Of a stretch of DNA of 64,000 bases, positions 44,177 through 53,694 are shown one piece after another. A model generated the notes under the pieces. That model saw only the letters and a list, made by a program, of their open reading frames with translations. It was not told the DNA's origin and did no database searches. Source of the stretch: CAZBME01 sp964645835 (GTDB lineage: Bacteria > Desulfobacterota > Syntrophia > Syntrophales > UBA8958). How positions within the stretch are numbered: position 1 is the first letter of the stretch; the number at the start of each line of letters is the position of its first letter. Made by a program: the position numbers and the translations under genes. Location: NCBI GenBank assembly GCA_964645835.1, contig CAZYDG010000044.1, positions 8,275 to 72,274 of the forward strand, read 5' to 3'.

Positions 44177-44851
44177 TTATCGTTTATTACACGCCAGCAC
44201 GAACAGATAATGGCACATGGCCGCAAAGCCCGTATGAACCACTTCATCGTTCATTCCGAAGACGAAGACATTCTTGAACCCCTTAAGGAAAAACGCCTTC
44301 AAGTCCTGTGCGCCGTATAAGCAGACATGACCTTCCGCACTTTCCTTGGAAGCGTGTGAAGAAGCCGTCACGTTGGGCGTCCCGATGATACAGAATCCGT
44401 CCTCGGCGAGATTCGCCAAGATGGTCTGTAAGTACAAATCCTGATTGCCGGGCAGGATGTGCTCGATAACATCCAAAGAGACAACGGCGTCGAAGTCACC
44501 GTATTTCTTGCCCAGAAAATTATCTTCCTTGAAATGGACCCGGTCATTTTCAAGATTTGCCAACGCCCACTTGATAGAGCCGCCATCGAAATCGACACCC
44601 GTGACATGAGAGGCGTTTTCGGAAAGCAATAGTGTTCCGATGCCTTCGTTACAGCCAAGCTCCAGCACAGAATATCTGGGTTCCTGCCCGATCATTTTTG
44701 CGGCAAATTTATAACGGGCCAGTGAAAACAGAAGGAAGCGCGTGTCATGCCGCAGGACATGAGAATAGTAATCACCCAGAGTGATTTTGTCCGCCCCTTC
44801 GGGCCTGACGCTTTGCCAATAGTCTTTTTCCGCTTTATTGTTTTCCGACAC
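44177..44851 (-). CDS. Class I SAM-dependent methyltransferase
   Basis: The 224-residue enzyme has the Rossmann motif I VLELGCNEGIGTLLLSENAS, motif II VTGVDFD, and FDAVVSLDVIEHILPGNQDL. It probably methylates a sugar or lipid intermediate, since it sits among nucleotide-sugar genes. It lies nine bases before the B12 radical SAM gene in the same direction. Confidence 0.85.
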   Translation of the reverse strand: MSENNKAEKDYWQSVRPEGADKITLGDYYSHVLRHDTRFLLFSLARYKFAAKMIGQEPRYSVLELGCNEGIGTLLLSENASHVTGVDFDGGSIKWALANLENDRVHFKEDNFLGKKYGDFDAVVSLDVIEHILPGNQDLYLQTILANLAEDGFCIIGTPNVTASSHASKESAEGHVCLYGAQDLKAFFLKGFKNVFVFGMNDEVVHTGFAAMCHYLFVLACNKR

Positions 44852-44902
44852 GGTTACACCTTCCTGTTATGTTCCTTCGGTTTCATCTATGGGATATCTT
44901 CA

Positions 44903-45418
44903 TTATCCATATATATCCGTGCGTTCATGTCTAAACCTTGCAACACTCTCCATATCCTTTTCATCCGGTGCCCAGGGGGCGTAATGCGTATCCTCCCTGT
45001 GAAAGGGCCCATTGGTGACCTCATGGAAGACAACGAGTGGTGTCTCGGGGACGGCTGTATGGAACTGGCTTTCGGACAGGCGGTAATAGATGTTTGCACC
45101 GGAATCAATGGTGCTCATCGGCAGGATGTCGCGGACAGATCCGTCGTCGTCAAACAGGAACACCTTCATGCGGCCTTCGATGATATGGAAAGATTCGCTC
45201 TTTCCCAAATGCTTATGGGGCCGGACATACGTCCCCCTGGGCAGAACGATGATCATCTCATGCAAGGTGTCTTCCATGCGTGGATGTGCGCACAATCTAA
45301 TGCGTCGTCTTTCGGTTTTCAGGGCCAACGACTTAAGCAAAGCCACATCTTCCCCGGTAATCCGGGTCACCGTCTCGTCTGTCAATAAAACCTCATCATT
45401 GTATACGGTGTATTTCAT
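44903..45418 (-). CDS. WbuC-family cupin metalloprotein
   Basis: The 171-residue product resembles WbuC, a cupin protein found in O-antigen clusters. Conserved parts are RRRIRLCAHPRMEDTLHEMI, the metal-binding YVRPHKHLGKSESFHIIEGR and a later FHTAVPETP. The histidines of the cupin metal site are present. Its function is unknown in general; it is a marker for surface-glycan loci. It overlaps the DegT gene by four bases. Confidence 0.85.
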   Translation of the reverse strand: MKYTVYNDEVLLTDETVTRITGEDVALLKSLALKTERRRIRLCAHPRMEDTLHEMIIVLPRGTYVRPHKHLGKSESFHIIEGRMKVFLFDDDGSVRDILPMSTIDSGANIYYRLSESQFHTAVPETPLVVFHEVTNGPFHREDTHYAPWAPDEKDMESVARFRHERTDIYG

Positions 45419-46515
45419 GCCCGCTTCGCCTCGAAGAATTGACGGATTGATGAAATGACGTAGTCGATTTCCTCATCTTTGAGTTTTTCATGATTTGGGA
45501 TAGAGAGTATCCTCTGTTGAATCCGTTCCGCCTCCGGGATGGACAGTTGATATTTACCCCTGTAGGCCGTGTGATAGGGCATAAGTATCGGGTGCTGAAT
45601 CTTGTTTTCGATGCCTCTTTCGGTGAGGTAGGCCTGCAATTCATTCCGGCTATCGGTCTGAATTGTGTAGCTGTAATAGATATGGCGATTCCCCGGATTT
45701 TCCACGGGGCATTCGACGATATCGGATAAAGCTTTGCTGTAAAGCTGGGCGATTTCCCGGCGTTTGTTTATAATCCCGTTGATGCGATCATGTTCGACAA
45801 GGAGGAGGGCCGCCTGAAGTGTGTGGAGACGAAAGTTCAGACTCGGATAGTGGCAATCCTCGCGATTGATAGTACCTCCGTAGCGTAAGGCAATCATCTT
45901 GTCGCGGTGTGCCTCGTCATCAGTGGCGACAGCACCCGCTTCTCCATAGGAATGATAGACCTTCATGGCGTTCATGCTGAAGCATGCCAACTTGCCGAAC
46001 GATCCGGCCGGGCGGCCGCTTTGGCTTGCCATAAACGATTGGGCGGCATCTTCGATGACGTCCAGACCGTATTTTTCAGCGATTTGGTTGATCCGATCCA
46101 TATCACACATCTGGCCCGTATAGTGCACGGGGACGATGGCCTTTGTCCTGCTTGTGATTAGACCTTCGATTCGGCCGGCATCGATGTTCAGATCGGTGCC
46201 GGTATCGGCAAAAACCGGTGTTGCCCCGGCGATGACAATGGCGTTCAGTGTGGCGATCCAGGACAGGGGTGTTGTGATAACCTCGTCCCCCGGACCGATG
46301 CCCAGGGTTCTGAGAGCGATATAAAGGGCATCCGTTCCTGAACTGAGTCCCACGGCGTATCGACGGCCGCAGGCTGCCGCCACTTTTTGTTCAAAGGCTT
46401 CGACCTCCGGTCCGAGAATGATGGTCCCGTGGGTAAAGACCTTCTCAAGGGCGGCCAGGAGCCTTGCCTTATGATCCTGGTCGTCGACACTCAAATTCAG
46501 GTAGCGTACCTTCAT
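45415..46515 (-). CDS. DegT/DnrJ/EryC1 sugar aminotransferase
   Basis: This PLP enzyme transfers an amino group to a keto nucleotide-sugar. The 366-residue product has SSGTDALYIALRTLGIGPGD, the conserved VIEDAAQSF, and the lysine segment FSMNAMKVYHSYGEAGAV in which the Lys would form the Schiff base. Length is normal. Together with the WbpB-WbpD-like fusion at 54356 it could form a 3-amino sugar pathway (as in WbpE), but the exact substrate cannot be read from sequence. Confidence 0.9.
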   Translation of the reverse strand: MKVRYLNLSVDDQDHKARLLAALEKVFTHGTIILGPEVEAFEQKVAAACGRRYAVGLSSGTDALYIALRTLGIGPGDEVITTPLSWIATLNAIVIAGATPVFADTGTDLNIDAGRIEGLITSRTKAIVPVHYTGQMCDMDRINQIAEKYGLDVIEDAAQSFMASQSGRPAGSFGKLACFSMNAMKVYHSYGEAGAVATDDEAHRDKMIALRYGGTINREDCHYPSLNFRLHTLQAALLLVEHDRINGIINKRREIAQLYSKALSDIVECPVENPGNRHIYYSYTIQTDSRNELQAYLTERGIENKIQHPILMPYHTAYRGKYQLSIPEAERIQQRILSIPNHEKLKDEEIDYVISSIRQFFEAKRA

Positions 46516-46558
46516 CGGTCACCTTCCTTTTCCGCCGTCCAAAGCGGCAGGTTCCTTT

Positions 46559-47593
46559 TCATGACATGGACACCAATATCCGCCCGGCCTGACCGGTCCT
46601 GAAAACGTCGATGGCTTCATTGATCCTCTCCAGGGGAAATTCGTGGGTTATCATACCGTCCAGTTTCAGCCTGCCTGCCCGGTAAAGTCTGATGAGGCGC
46701 GGTATATCGAGATGGGGCTCGATATCCCCGCCGTGAGACCCGGTCAGGATTTTTTTAAAATGCAGGGGCAGAGTATAAAGGGAAACATTCTGACCTTTCC
46801 TGGGCACACCTACGAGGATGGTCTTTCCATCGGGCCGGGTCAGGTTGTAGGCCTGTTCGATAATACTTGTATTACCTGTCGTATCGATGACGATATCCGC
46901 CCCGTCGGGTCTGACGATATTACGAATCTCTTCGTCCAGATTTGGGATATCCTTTCCGTTGAAATAGGCTGTCGCACCGAAGCGGAGGGCCATGTCGCGT
47001 TTTGCATCAGAAAGATCGACCCCGATAATCGGATAGGCGGAGACCATGTCGGCGGATTGAATAACATTCAATCCGACGCCACCGACTCCGAAAACGACCA
47101 CCGATTGGCCCATCTTGATATGGGCGTCATTATTGACGACTCCCACGGCGGTGGTCACAGCGCAGCCGAACAAGGGGGCAAGGCGCAAATCGAAATCCGC
47201 AGGGATGGGCGTCACCCGGTTTTCCGAGATAATGGCGTGGCTGTTGAATGTCGTGACCCACCCTGCGTTAACCGTTTTATCTTCCCATGCATACTTTGCT
47301 GTTGGCGCTTCGATGCCGGCGCCCTTCATCCAGTGCATAACGACGTGATCGTCCTTTTTAACCCGCGTTACACCGGGGCCGATATCCAAGACGATGCCGC
47401 TCCCTTCATGGCCGAGGAGATGGGGAAGAAACCGGTCGGGCCCTTTGGCGCCGTCGATTTCCCCGATTTGGGAGCCGCAGATGCCGCTGTATGAGACCTG
47501 GACGAGGACCTGCCCGTATTCGAGTGTATCCGGCAATCGGATATCCGCAATCGCCAGAGGTTTCCTTTGTTCAACAAGAATCGCTGCTTTCAT
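46559..47593 (-). CDS. Zinc-type medium-chain alcohol dehydrogenase
   Basis: The 344-residue enzyme belongs to the zinc alcohol dehydrogenase family. It has GICGSQIG, GHEGSGIV, FGCAVTTAVG (the expected Cys, His-Glu and Cys of the catalytic zinc site) and the NAD-binding VVFGVGGVGLNVIQ. The four-cysteine structural zinc loop is absent. The start at 47593 has AGGTGA just upstream; a start five codons earlier is less likely. It probably oxidises or reduces a sugar or polyol in the glycan pathway. Confidence 0.85.
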   Translation of the reverse strand: MKAAILVEQRKPLAIADIRLPDTLEYGQVLVQVSYSGICGSQIGEIDGAKGPDRFLPHLLGHEGSGIVLDIGPGVTRVKKDDHVVMHWMKGAGIEAPTAKYAWEDKTVNAGWVTTFNSHAIISENRVTPIPADFDLRLAPLFGCAVTTAVGVVNNDAHIKMGQSVVVFGVGGVGLNVIQSADMVSAYPIIGVDLSDAKRDMALRFGATAYFNGKDIPNLDEEIRNIVRPDGADIVIDTTGNTSIIEQAYNLTRPDGKTILVGVPRKGQNVSLYTLPLHFKKILTGSHGGDIEPHLDIPRLIRLYRAGRLKLDGMITHEFPLERINEAIDVFRTGQAGRILVSMS

Positions 47594-47604
47594 CGTCACC
47601 TGTC

Positions 47605-48270
47605 TCATTCAAAATAGATAAACTCGTAGTCTCCCGTATAACCGAAATGTTCGTAAAGCCAGATCCATTCCGCCGTATCGAAAAAAGACTCAGCTGTCAG
47701 CGCCCAGCATTGCAGGTTGAATAACTCCTGCTCGTTGCGGTAGCTCTCCAGCATGACATATTTCTGCCTTCCAACCCGTTCTATTTCGGCCAGGGCCGTC
47801 TTAAGTTCGAAGAGGCGCAAGTTGTGGAGGGCAGCCAGAGAGATGACAAGGTCGAAAGCCTTATCGCCGAAAGGATATGCGTCCTGGGCCCGGTACCGGA
47901 AAAGATCGCCCCGGAAGTCCGGGTGCCTCTGAGACAACCCGTGCTGTGAAATATCGAAGCCCGCGAGCTTCAATTCCGGCATCAGCAATTGCATCTCATA
48001 CAGCAGGAAGGATTTTCCGCAGCCTACATCCAGGACCCGGTTGCCGGGCTTGAGGCCATAGGTCTCAATGAGGGCTTCAGCAACGGGTTTCCAACGTCCC
48101 GGCATATAACCGTAACCGCCGTACCCATAGCGGCGGTCGCCGTCCCAGTAATCGAACTCGTATTCTTTGGCCTTCAACATGCAGTGAACCTTGTCATCCA
48201 CCATGCGGGCCAGGTAATCGCGTTTGGTTTGCTTGTGCAGCGGTGATACGATATTCATCAGTCTTCCCAT
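47605..48270 (-). CDS. Class I SAM-dependent methyltransferase
   Basis: The 221-residue product has RVLDVGCGKSFLLYEMQLLM and FDLVISLAALHNLRLFELKT, the SAM-binding motifs of class I methyltransferases. Its N-terminal region is rich in Tyr/Gly (WDGDRRYGYGGYGYMPGRW). An AGAGGG sequence precedes the ATG. Similar enzymes occur in surface-sugar clusters beside transketolase and phosphotransferase genes. Confidence 0.82.
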   Translation of the reverse strand: MGRLMNIVSPLHKQTKRDYLARMVDDKVHCMLKAKEYEFDYWDGDRRYGYGGYGYMPGRWKPVAEALIETYGLKPGNRVLDVGCGKSFLLYEMQLLMPELKLAGFDISQHGLSQRHPDFRGDLFRYRAQDAYPFGDKAFDLVISLAALHNLRLFELKTALAEIERVGRQKYVMLESYRNEQELFNLQCWALTAESFFDTAEWIWLYEHFGYTGDYEFIYFE

Positions 48271-48289
48271 GACTACCCTCTTTCTGCGT

Positions 48290-49345
48290 TTACCACTCGT
48301 TATTCATGATTACCGGCAGATAGGCTTCGGCCTTTTCCAACTGCGCTTCCTTGCGCTTCACCTCTTCGCCGGCATCGGCATAGCCGCGCCTGGCACGTCC
48401 TTCGGGCAGAAAGTCATTGAGCATAATGCAGCACCATTTGATCCCGTAAACGGGAAACAGGAGGCGGACTCTTCTTTGCAGATCATCCTGCCGGTCGAAC
48501 ATGGTGGCCAGCGCCTCTTCGAATCGGGGTAAATATATCCTTGGAACCCGGATATCGGGTTGGCAAAAAAAGTCGCAAATCAGCTTAGCCGGATCATCCC
48601 ATCCGGCATATTCGAAATCGATAAAACGCAGGGTCCTGTTACGCTCACGCAGGACGTTATGAAATCCGAAATCGGAAGGAGACAGGCATCTCTCATCCAT
48701 CCCAAGGACCCTCTTATTTTCATTGTCATTAAGAACGTCTGCCATGGTCTCTTTTATCTTCAGCCAATGAGGAAGGAGACATTGGGTCACAAAATCAAGA
48801 GCGTTTTGCTCGATATCGTTTTTGACTTCCATCTCCTGTAATCGCTTTAACCGCATCTCGGCGCCGTGGAGATGTTCCCGTATGGAAAAGCAGGCCTCGG
48901 AGGCGATAGGGAGACGTCCGGCCTCTTCTGATCTGTTATGGATATTTAGCTCCCTGACAAACCGGATGGCCTGTTCGATATCAAGCTCCGTAAGATCCGA
49001 TGCCACCAATGTATCTCCTGCGATAAATTCGTACAAAGCGGCATGATTAACCGTATCCGCTATGAAAGGCTGCGGTATTGACCGTAGACCAAGACTCCAT
49101 GCATATTGGATCACAGAGAATTCATGGTTCAGACGGTCCCGGCGGTCCCCATCATGAACGAAATAGGACTTAAGCAAATAGGTTCGGTTGTCCACGGCCA
49201 TCCGGAAGACCCGGTTGTTCCTGCCGCCGGAAAGCTTTTCCAGTGTTATCCGGCCTGACAGTCCCATGTCGGCCGCCAATTTTTCGGCCACCGGGAAAAT
49301 TGCTTCGTCCCATTCATAACGGGGACTGATCGCAGTCTGCTTCAC
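48290..49345 (-). CDS. APH-family phosphotransferase
   Basis: The 351-residue protein has a kinase fold of the aminoglycoside phosphotransferase type: KLSGGRNNRVFRM, the catalytic loop LSPSDFGFHNVL (with the usual His replaced by Ser) and the metal-binding FIDFEYAGWDDP. Translation probably starts at GTG 49345, which overlaps the preceding stop as GTGA. The likely substrate is a small molecule such as a sugar, not an antibiotic, given the cluster. Confidence 0.8.
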   Translation of the reverse strand: MKQTAISPRYEWDEAIFPVAEKLAADMGLSGRITLEKLSGGRNNRVFRMAVDNRTYLLKSYFVHDGDRRDRLNHEFSVIQYAWSLGLRSIPQPFIADTVNHAALYEFIAGDTLVASDLTELDIEQAIRFVRELNIHNRSEEAGRLPIASEACFSIREHLHGAEMRLKRLQEMEVKNDIEQNALDFVTQCLLPHWLKIKETMADVLNDNENKRVLGMDERCLSPSDFGFHNVLRERNRTLRFIDFEYAGWDDPAKLICDFFCQPDIRVPRIYLPRFEEALATMFDRQDDLQRRVRLLFPVYGIKWCCIMLNDFLPEGRARRGYADAGEEVKRKEAQLEKAEAYLPVIMNNEW

Positions 49346-49995
49346 GGCCTTGCCACCTCTTGCTCGATACGTACTGTGATCTCGCGCCATGATGTCATGC
49401 GGCAAATGCCATCCATATCCTGAAAGCCTCCACGCGGATCGAAGAGGATCTTTTTTGTCGGGCGAGGCATTCCGTCTGACAGTAGGATTTCCGGGAGATC
49501 GTCGATAAAGTGGGTACAGCCCAGGGTGCTGATCCGGGCGATCTTTTCTTCTTTGGTCAGTTCGAAATAGACCTGCCGGGACGAGAGCCCCGTATTTTCC
49601 TCATCCAGAAAGCCCTTTGCCCGAAGCCAGCAGTATCCTGCGTCATGGAGGTCATATTTGGGTCCCAGATAGGGGTATTTCGTTTTATGGCTGACAATGC
49701 AGGTAGCTATACCGGCCTCATGGCAATAGGCAAGAAACAGATCGATACCTGGATAGGGTTCGGCTTCAGTGATCCGTTTTCCGTAAATAATGCCTTGCAT
49801 TTCCGTCCATTTCTCTTCCCGGCCACGTTCCCTCAGATAATCACGGACGGCGTTTTTCTCCGCCGGTAGTTCGCCGGGAATGAGCCCGTCTTCCAGGGCG
49901 ATCTGGTGAAACAGCCCATCATAGCAGATGATCGTATTATCAAAATCGATGCCGATCAGAAGGTCAGACGCCACGGTTCGGGTTTTCCTCCCCAT
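49342..49995 (-). CDS. HAD-like hydrolase
   Basis: The 217-residue product has the HAD nucleophile motif IGIDFDNTIICYD (Asp17 and Asp19), a Ser in IVSHKTKYPYLG and an acidic FIDDLPEIL motif. All expected catalytic elements of a phosphatase are present. It overlaps the transketolase gene; GTG 49974 is a shorter alternative start. A GmhB-like phosphatase step in heptose synthesis is possible but not shown. Confidence 0.8.
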   Translation of the reverse strand: MGRKTRTVASDLLIGIDFDNTIICYDGLFHQIALEDGLIPGELPAEKNAVRDYLRERGREEKWTEMQGIIYGKRITEAEPYPGIDLFLAYCHEAGIATCIVSHKTKYPYLGPKYDLHDAGYCWLRAKGFLDEENTGLSSRQVYFELTKEEKIARISTLGCTHFIDDLPEILLSDGMPRPTKKILFDPRGGFQDMDGICRMTSWREITVRIEQEVARP

Positions 49996-50929
49996 GGCGA
50001 GCCACCATCTTTTCCCGGATTATGTCTGCTATGGCCTTTCCATCCAGCCCCACAGACCGGCGGGCTGCTTTTTGCCGGCCCATGCCGTGGATGAAGGCAT
50101 CGGGCACACCGAAGCGAAGAAATTCTGCACCTGCCGGTTTTGGCTGCCGATCGCCGAGCCATTCGGCCACACTGCCGCCGAGGCCGCCGATAAGGCTGTG
50201 TTCCTCGACCGTAGCAACGATTTCGAACTCTGAAAATACCCTGGCCAATAAAGCTTCATCGAGAGGCTTCACCGTGTGCATACTGACCACTTGAGTGTCA
50301 ATGCCATGAGCGGCGAGAAGATCGGCCGTTTCCATCACAACAGGAAGGATATTTCCGGTGCCGATGAGGCAAATGTTTTCTTTCCCCTGGCGTACGACGA
50401 TTCCTCTGCCGATCTGAAAATCCGGGTCTTCCCGGTAAACGACGGGTTCGTTCTTCTTTCCCATTCGAATATAGACCGGTTTGCCTAAGGCAAATGCCGC
50501 CGAGAGGGCCAGTCGGACTTCCACGGTGTCGGCCGGGCAGATGACGGTCATGTTGGGCAATGCACGCATGACGGCAAGGTCTTCGCATGAGTGATGCGTT
50601 GCCCCCAGTTCAGCATAGGAAAGGCCAGCGCCTACACCGACGATGATGACCGGAAGGTTATGATAGCACACATCGATTCTGATCTGCTCCAGGCAACGGA
50701 CAGTCACGAAGGATGCAATCGTATACGTCACGGGCCGCATGCCGCACAGGGCCATACCCGCGGCCATGGACGTCATATTAGCCTCGGCGACGCCGCAGTT
50801 GAAGAATCTGCCGGTGCATCGCTCCTTGAATGAATCGAAGAGCTTGTTGCCGATATCGCCGGAAAGCAGGACGATCCTTGGATCTTCCTGGGCCAGCTTT
50901 GTCATGGTCGAGGCAAATGCGTTTCTCAT
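49964..50929 (-). CDS. Transketolase, C-terminal subunit
   Basis: The 321-residue product carries the pyrimidine-binding and C-terminal domains of transketolase (VAEANMTSMAAGMALCGMRP, YAELGATHHSCEDLAVMRAL, then VVSMHTVKPLDEALLARVF). It overlaps the N-terminal subunit gene by four bases, so the enzyme is split into two chains, as in many archaea and bacteria. It moves two-carbon units between sugar phosphates. Confidence 0.9.
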   Translation of the reverse strand: MRNAFASTMTKLAQEDPRIVLLSGDIGNKLFDSFKERCTGRFFNCGVAEANMTSMAAGMALCGMRPVTYTIASFVTVRCLEQIRIDVCYHNLPVIIVGVGAGLSYAELGATHHSCEDLAVMRALPNMTVICPADTVEVRLALSAAFALGKPVYIRMGKKNEPVVYREDPDFQIGRGIVVRQGKENICLIGTGNILPVVMETADLLAAHGIDTQVVSMHTVKPLDEALLARVFSEFEIVATVEEHSLIGGLGGSVAEWLGDRQPKPAGAEFLRFGVPDAFIHGMGRQKAARRSVGLDGKAIADIIREKMVARHGEENPNRGV

Positions 50930-51741
50930 AGCAGTCCGAGCTCTCTTTTGGCCGAGAGCACCTCGTCTTCTTTCGGGATCCGGTAGTGCCAGTTATTGTC
51001 GTCTTCCATAAAGGAGATGCCCTTTCCCTTGACCGTATGAGCGATGATTGCCACGGGTTTCCCATTTGGATCCGGGACGCCTTTCAGGCACGCGGCCAAG
51101 GCCCCGATGTCATGGCCGTCAACTTCACGGGTGGTCCAACCGAAGGCCCGCCATTTTTCGGCCAGGGGTTCAAGGGCCATGACCTCGCAGCTTCTTCCCG
51201 TTGCCTGCCATTTGTTGAAATCGACAACAACGCAGACATTGTCCAATCTTTGAGCGGAAGCAAACATAGCGGCCTCCCAGGTCGATCCTTCGTTGCATTC
51301 TCCGTCCGATATTGTCACAAAGACCCGGAAGGGGATCTTTTGCAGGCGTCCCGCAAGGGCCATGCCGATGCCCAGGCCAAGGCCGTGTCCCAGGGAGCCT
51401 GCCGCCGCTTCGACGCCGGGGGCGCAGCCGGGTGAAGGATGTTCTTCCAGGCAGGAACCGACGGCGCCGAATGTGTCGAGAAGGGATGGGGGGAAAAACC
51501 CCCGGGCGGCAAGGACGGCAAACAGGGCCATGGCCGCATGTCCCTTGCTCAGGATGAACCGGTCCCGCTTAGGCTCGTCGGGTCTCGTGGGATCGATGGC
51601 CATGATGTGCCAATACAATGCCACGAGGATATCGACGCAGGAGAGTGCCGATCCCAGGTGGGCCGCTCCGGCTGCGTGGGACATCTCGACGATACGGCCC
51701 CGAATCCGTCGGGCCATGGTTTCAGAGGCGCTTATGTCCAT
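50926..51741 (-). CDS. Transketolase, N-terminal subunit
   Basis: The 271-residue product is the thiamine-diphosphate-binding half: SHAAGAAHLGSALSCVDILV, FILSKGHAAMALFAVLAARG, and the cofactor motif GDGECNEGSTWEAAMFASAQ with the downstream N in VVVDFNKWQATG. Together with the next gene it forms a full transketolase. In this setting it may supply sedoheptulose 7-phosphate or an unusual ketose. Confidence 0.92.
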   Translation of the reverse strand: MDISASETMARRIRGRIVEMSHAAGAAHLGSALSCVDILVALYWHIMAIDPTRPDEPKRDRFILSKGHAAMALFAVLAARGFFPPSLLDTFGAVGSCLEEHPSPGCAPGVEAAAGSLGHGLGLGIGMALAGRLQKIPFRVFVTISDGECNEGSTWEAAMFASAQRLDNVCVVVDFNKWQATGRSCEVMALEPLAEKWRAFGWTTREVDGHDIGALAACLKGVPDPNGKPVAIIAHTVKGKGISFMEDDNNWHYRIPKEDEVLSAKRELGLL

Positions 51742-51743
51742 GG

Positions 51744-52688
51744 TTATTCCAGATTGTCCATTTGTTTCATTATTCTGATGTTATAGCAACTATCCTGGTC
51801 TTTTAATTTTCCATCGTGGTATGCCGCCATGATTTCCCGGATGGCGTCGACGACTTTAAATCGCGGCTTGAATCCGGTGGCGAGCAGTTTGTCCGCATTG
51901 AGGCGGTAGGACCGTGGATCGTTGGATTCACTGACGACGATCTCGGCGGGAATGAATTCCGCCGCCGTCTTTGCGATATCCAGGATGGAGATGTTTTCAA
52001 ATCCGGCATTGTATATCCCTGCCGCCTTGGCACCCAGGCTAAGCAGATGGATGAAGACATCCGTAATATCCTGGATATGGATATTGGGCCGGATCTGGTT
52101 GCCGCCGAATACCGTGATCCTCCCGTTGGCCAGGGCCTGGACTGTCAGCATGTTTACCGATAGATCCAGGCGTGTCCGTGGTGAATAGCCGCAAATAGTG
52201 GCGGGGCGTACGATCTGGACCGTAATGGCATCCTTATAGCTCAAAAGGACCCGTTCGCTGATCATCTTGGTCTTGTTGTAGTCGGAAATAGGCACCAGTG
52301 ACAGCTCTTCCGTCACCTGAGGTTCATCCTTCACACCGTAGACGCTTCCTGAACTGGAAAAGATAAACTGTTTCACCCCGTGGGCGATGGCCGATTCCGC
52401 AAGGCCCATTGTGGCCAGGGCGTTGACCTCCCATGATAATTTGGCGTTCAGATCGCCGCATGGATCGTTGGCAATATTGGCCAGATGAATAATCGCATCG
52501 ATTCCCGACATCGGAACGGCTGCCGTGTTGCGGATATCCCCCTGCATGATCCGCAGGTTCTTATGAGGCTGCAGGAAATTTCCAAACCACATGATATCAT
52601 AGACGGTCACATGATGACCCTGTTCGAGAAGCTTTGGGGTCAGCACGGAGCCGACATAGCCGCAGCCGCCGGTTACAAGAATGTTCAT
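51744..52688 (-). CDS. NAD-dependent sugar epimerase/dehydratase
   Basis: The 314-residue extended short-chain dehydrogenase starts with the Rossmann motif ILVTGGCGYVGSVLTPKLLE. It has SSSGSVYG, and a Tyr-x3-Lys pair in DYNKTKMISERVLL. The product is probably a modified nucleotide-sugar. It ends two bases before the transketolase N-subunit gene. Confidence 0.87.
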   Translation of the reverse strand: MNILVTGGCGYVGSVLTPKLLEQGHHVTVYDIMWFGNFLQPHKNLRIMQGDIRNTAAVPMSGIDAIIHLANIANDPCGDLNAKLSWEVNALATMGLAESAIAHGVKQFIFSSSGSVYGVKDEPQVTEELSLVPISDYNKTKMISERVLLSYKDAITVQIVRPATICGYSPRTRLDLSVNMLTVQALANGRITVFGGNQIRPNIHIQDITDVFIHLLSLGAKAAGIYNAGFENISILDIAKTAAEFIPAEIVVSESNDPRSYRLNADKLLATGFKPRFKVVDAIREIMAAYHDGKLKDQDSCYNIRIMKQMDNLE

Positions 52689-52707
52689 GGATGAATTCCT
52701 TTCTCAG

Positions 52708-53694
52708 TCATGGTTTGTGAACGTAATCAACAGGAAGTTGTTTTAAAATCTCCAGATTGTCCCGCACCCAGGCAATCGCTTCCTCAATACCTTCCTCCAG
52801 GCTGATTCTGTCTTGCCAGCCCAGCGTCTCACGAAGCTTAGAATTGTCCAGAAGGTAGGCTGCATCTTTTCCCAGGCGTTCCCCGACGATGCGGACCCGG
52901 CTTTCGAAATTCACGCCCAACTGACGGGCAATGACCTCGACGAGGGCCCGGATCGAAATATTTCGGGTGGTTGAAATGTGGTATATCTCACCGGGAGGCG
53001 CCTGCCGGGCAATCCTGAGCGTGGCGTCGGCGACGTCGCGGATATGGATAAAAGATCGCACGGACGTTCCGCCGCCATGCAATGAGAGTGTTTGTCCGGT
53101 CAGGAAGAAGAGTACCGTTCGGGGAATAATACGGTACAGTTGCTGTCCTGCACCGTAGACGTTGGCCGCGCGTGTAAAGACCACAGGAAAATCATAGGCC
53201 TTAAAATAGCTCATGAGGCTCATGTCGGCGGCGGCGCGGGAGACGGCATAGGGTGTGCTGGGGCAATAATTTGTCGTCTCCCGGACGAGTCCCTCGCAGG
53301 TCCCATAAACTTCCGGTGTCGAAACATGGACGTATTTTTTAAGAAAAGGCAATTTTCTCAGCTCTTCGTGCAATTTAACGGTTGATACAACATTGGTCTG
53401 AAACCAGTGTCCGGGGTTTTGCCAACTTTCAGCGACCATGCTTTGGGCGGCGAAGTTGACAAGATAATCAGGGCGAAAATCATCGATGAGGGCCATGATG
53501 CCCGCAAGATCGTGATTGATATCGCATTGGTGGAATCGAAAGGCAGCGTCTTTCCTTTTTTTGTAAGGCAGAAAGACCGGATGAGGTTCGGGAGACCGGC
53601 TGATGCCGATGACCGATAATCCCTGCTCCAGGGCATAATCAACGAAGTGAGCGCCGGAGAAGGAATTGCTGCCGATGACAATGAGGTGGTCCAT
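52708..53694 (-). CDS. NAD-dependent sugar dehydratase/epimerase
   Basis: The 328-residue enzyme resembles GDP-mannose or dTDP-glucose 4,6-dehydratases: VIGSNSFSGAHFVDYALEQG, VSTPEVYGTCEGLVRE, and the catalytic Tyr-x3-Arg-like region in TPYAVSRAAADM where the usual Lys is replaced by Arg. The replaced residue is odd and might alter activity. It overlaps the SIS-domain gene by one base. Confidence 0.82.
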   Translation of the reverse strand: MDHLIVIGSNSFSGAHFVDYALEQGLSVIGISRSPEPHPVFLPYKKRKDAAFRFHQCDINHDLAGIMALIDDFRPDYLVNFAAQSMVAESWQNPGHWFQTNVVSTVKLHEELRKLPFLKKYVHVSTPEVYGTCEGLVRETTNYCPSTPYAVSRAAADMSLMSYFKAYDFPVVFTRAANVYGAGQQLYRIIPRTVLFFLTGQTLSLHGGGTSVRSFIHIRDVADATLRIARQAPPGEIYHISTTRNISIRALVEVIARQLGVNFESRVRIVGERLGKDAAYLLDNSKLRETLGWQDRISLEEGIEEAIAWVRDNLEILKQLPVDYVHKP

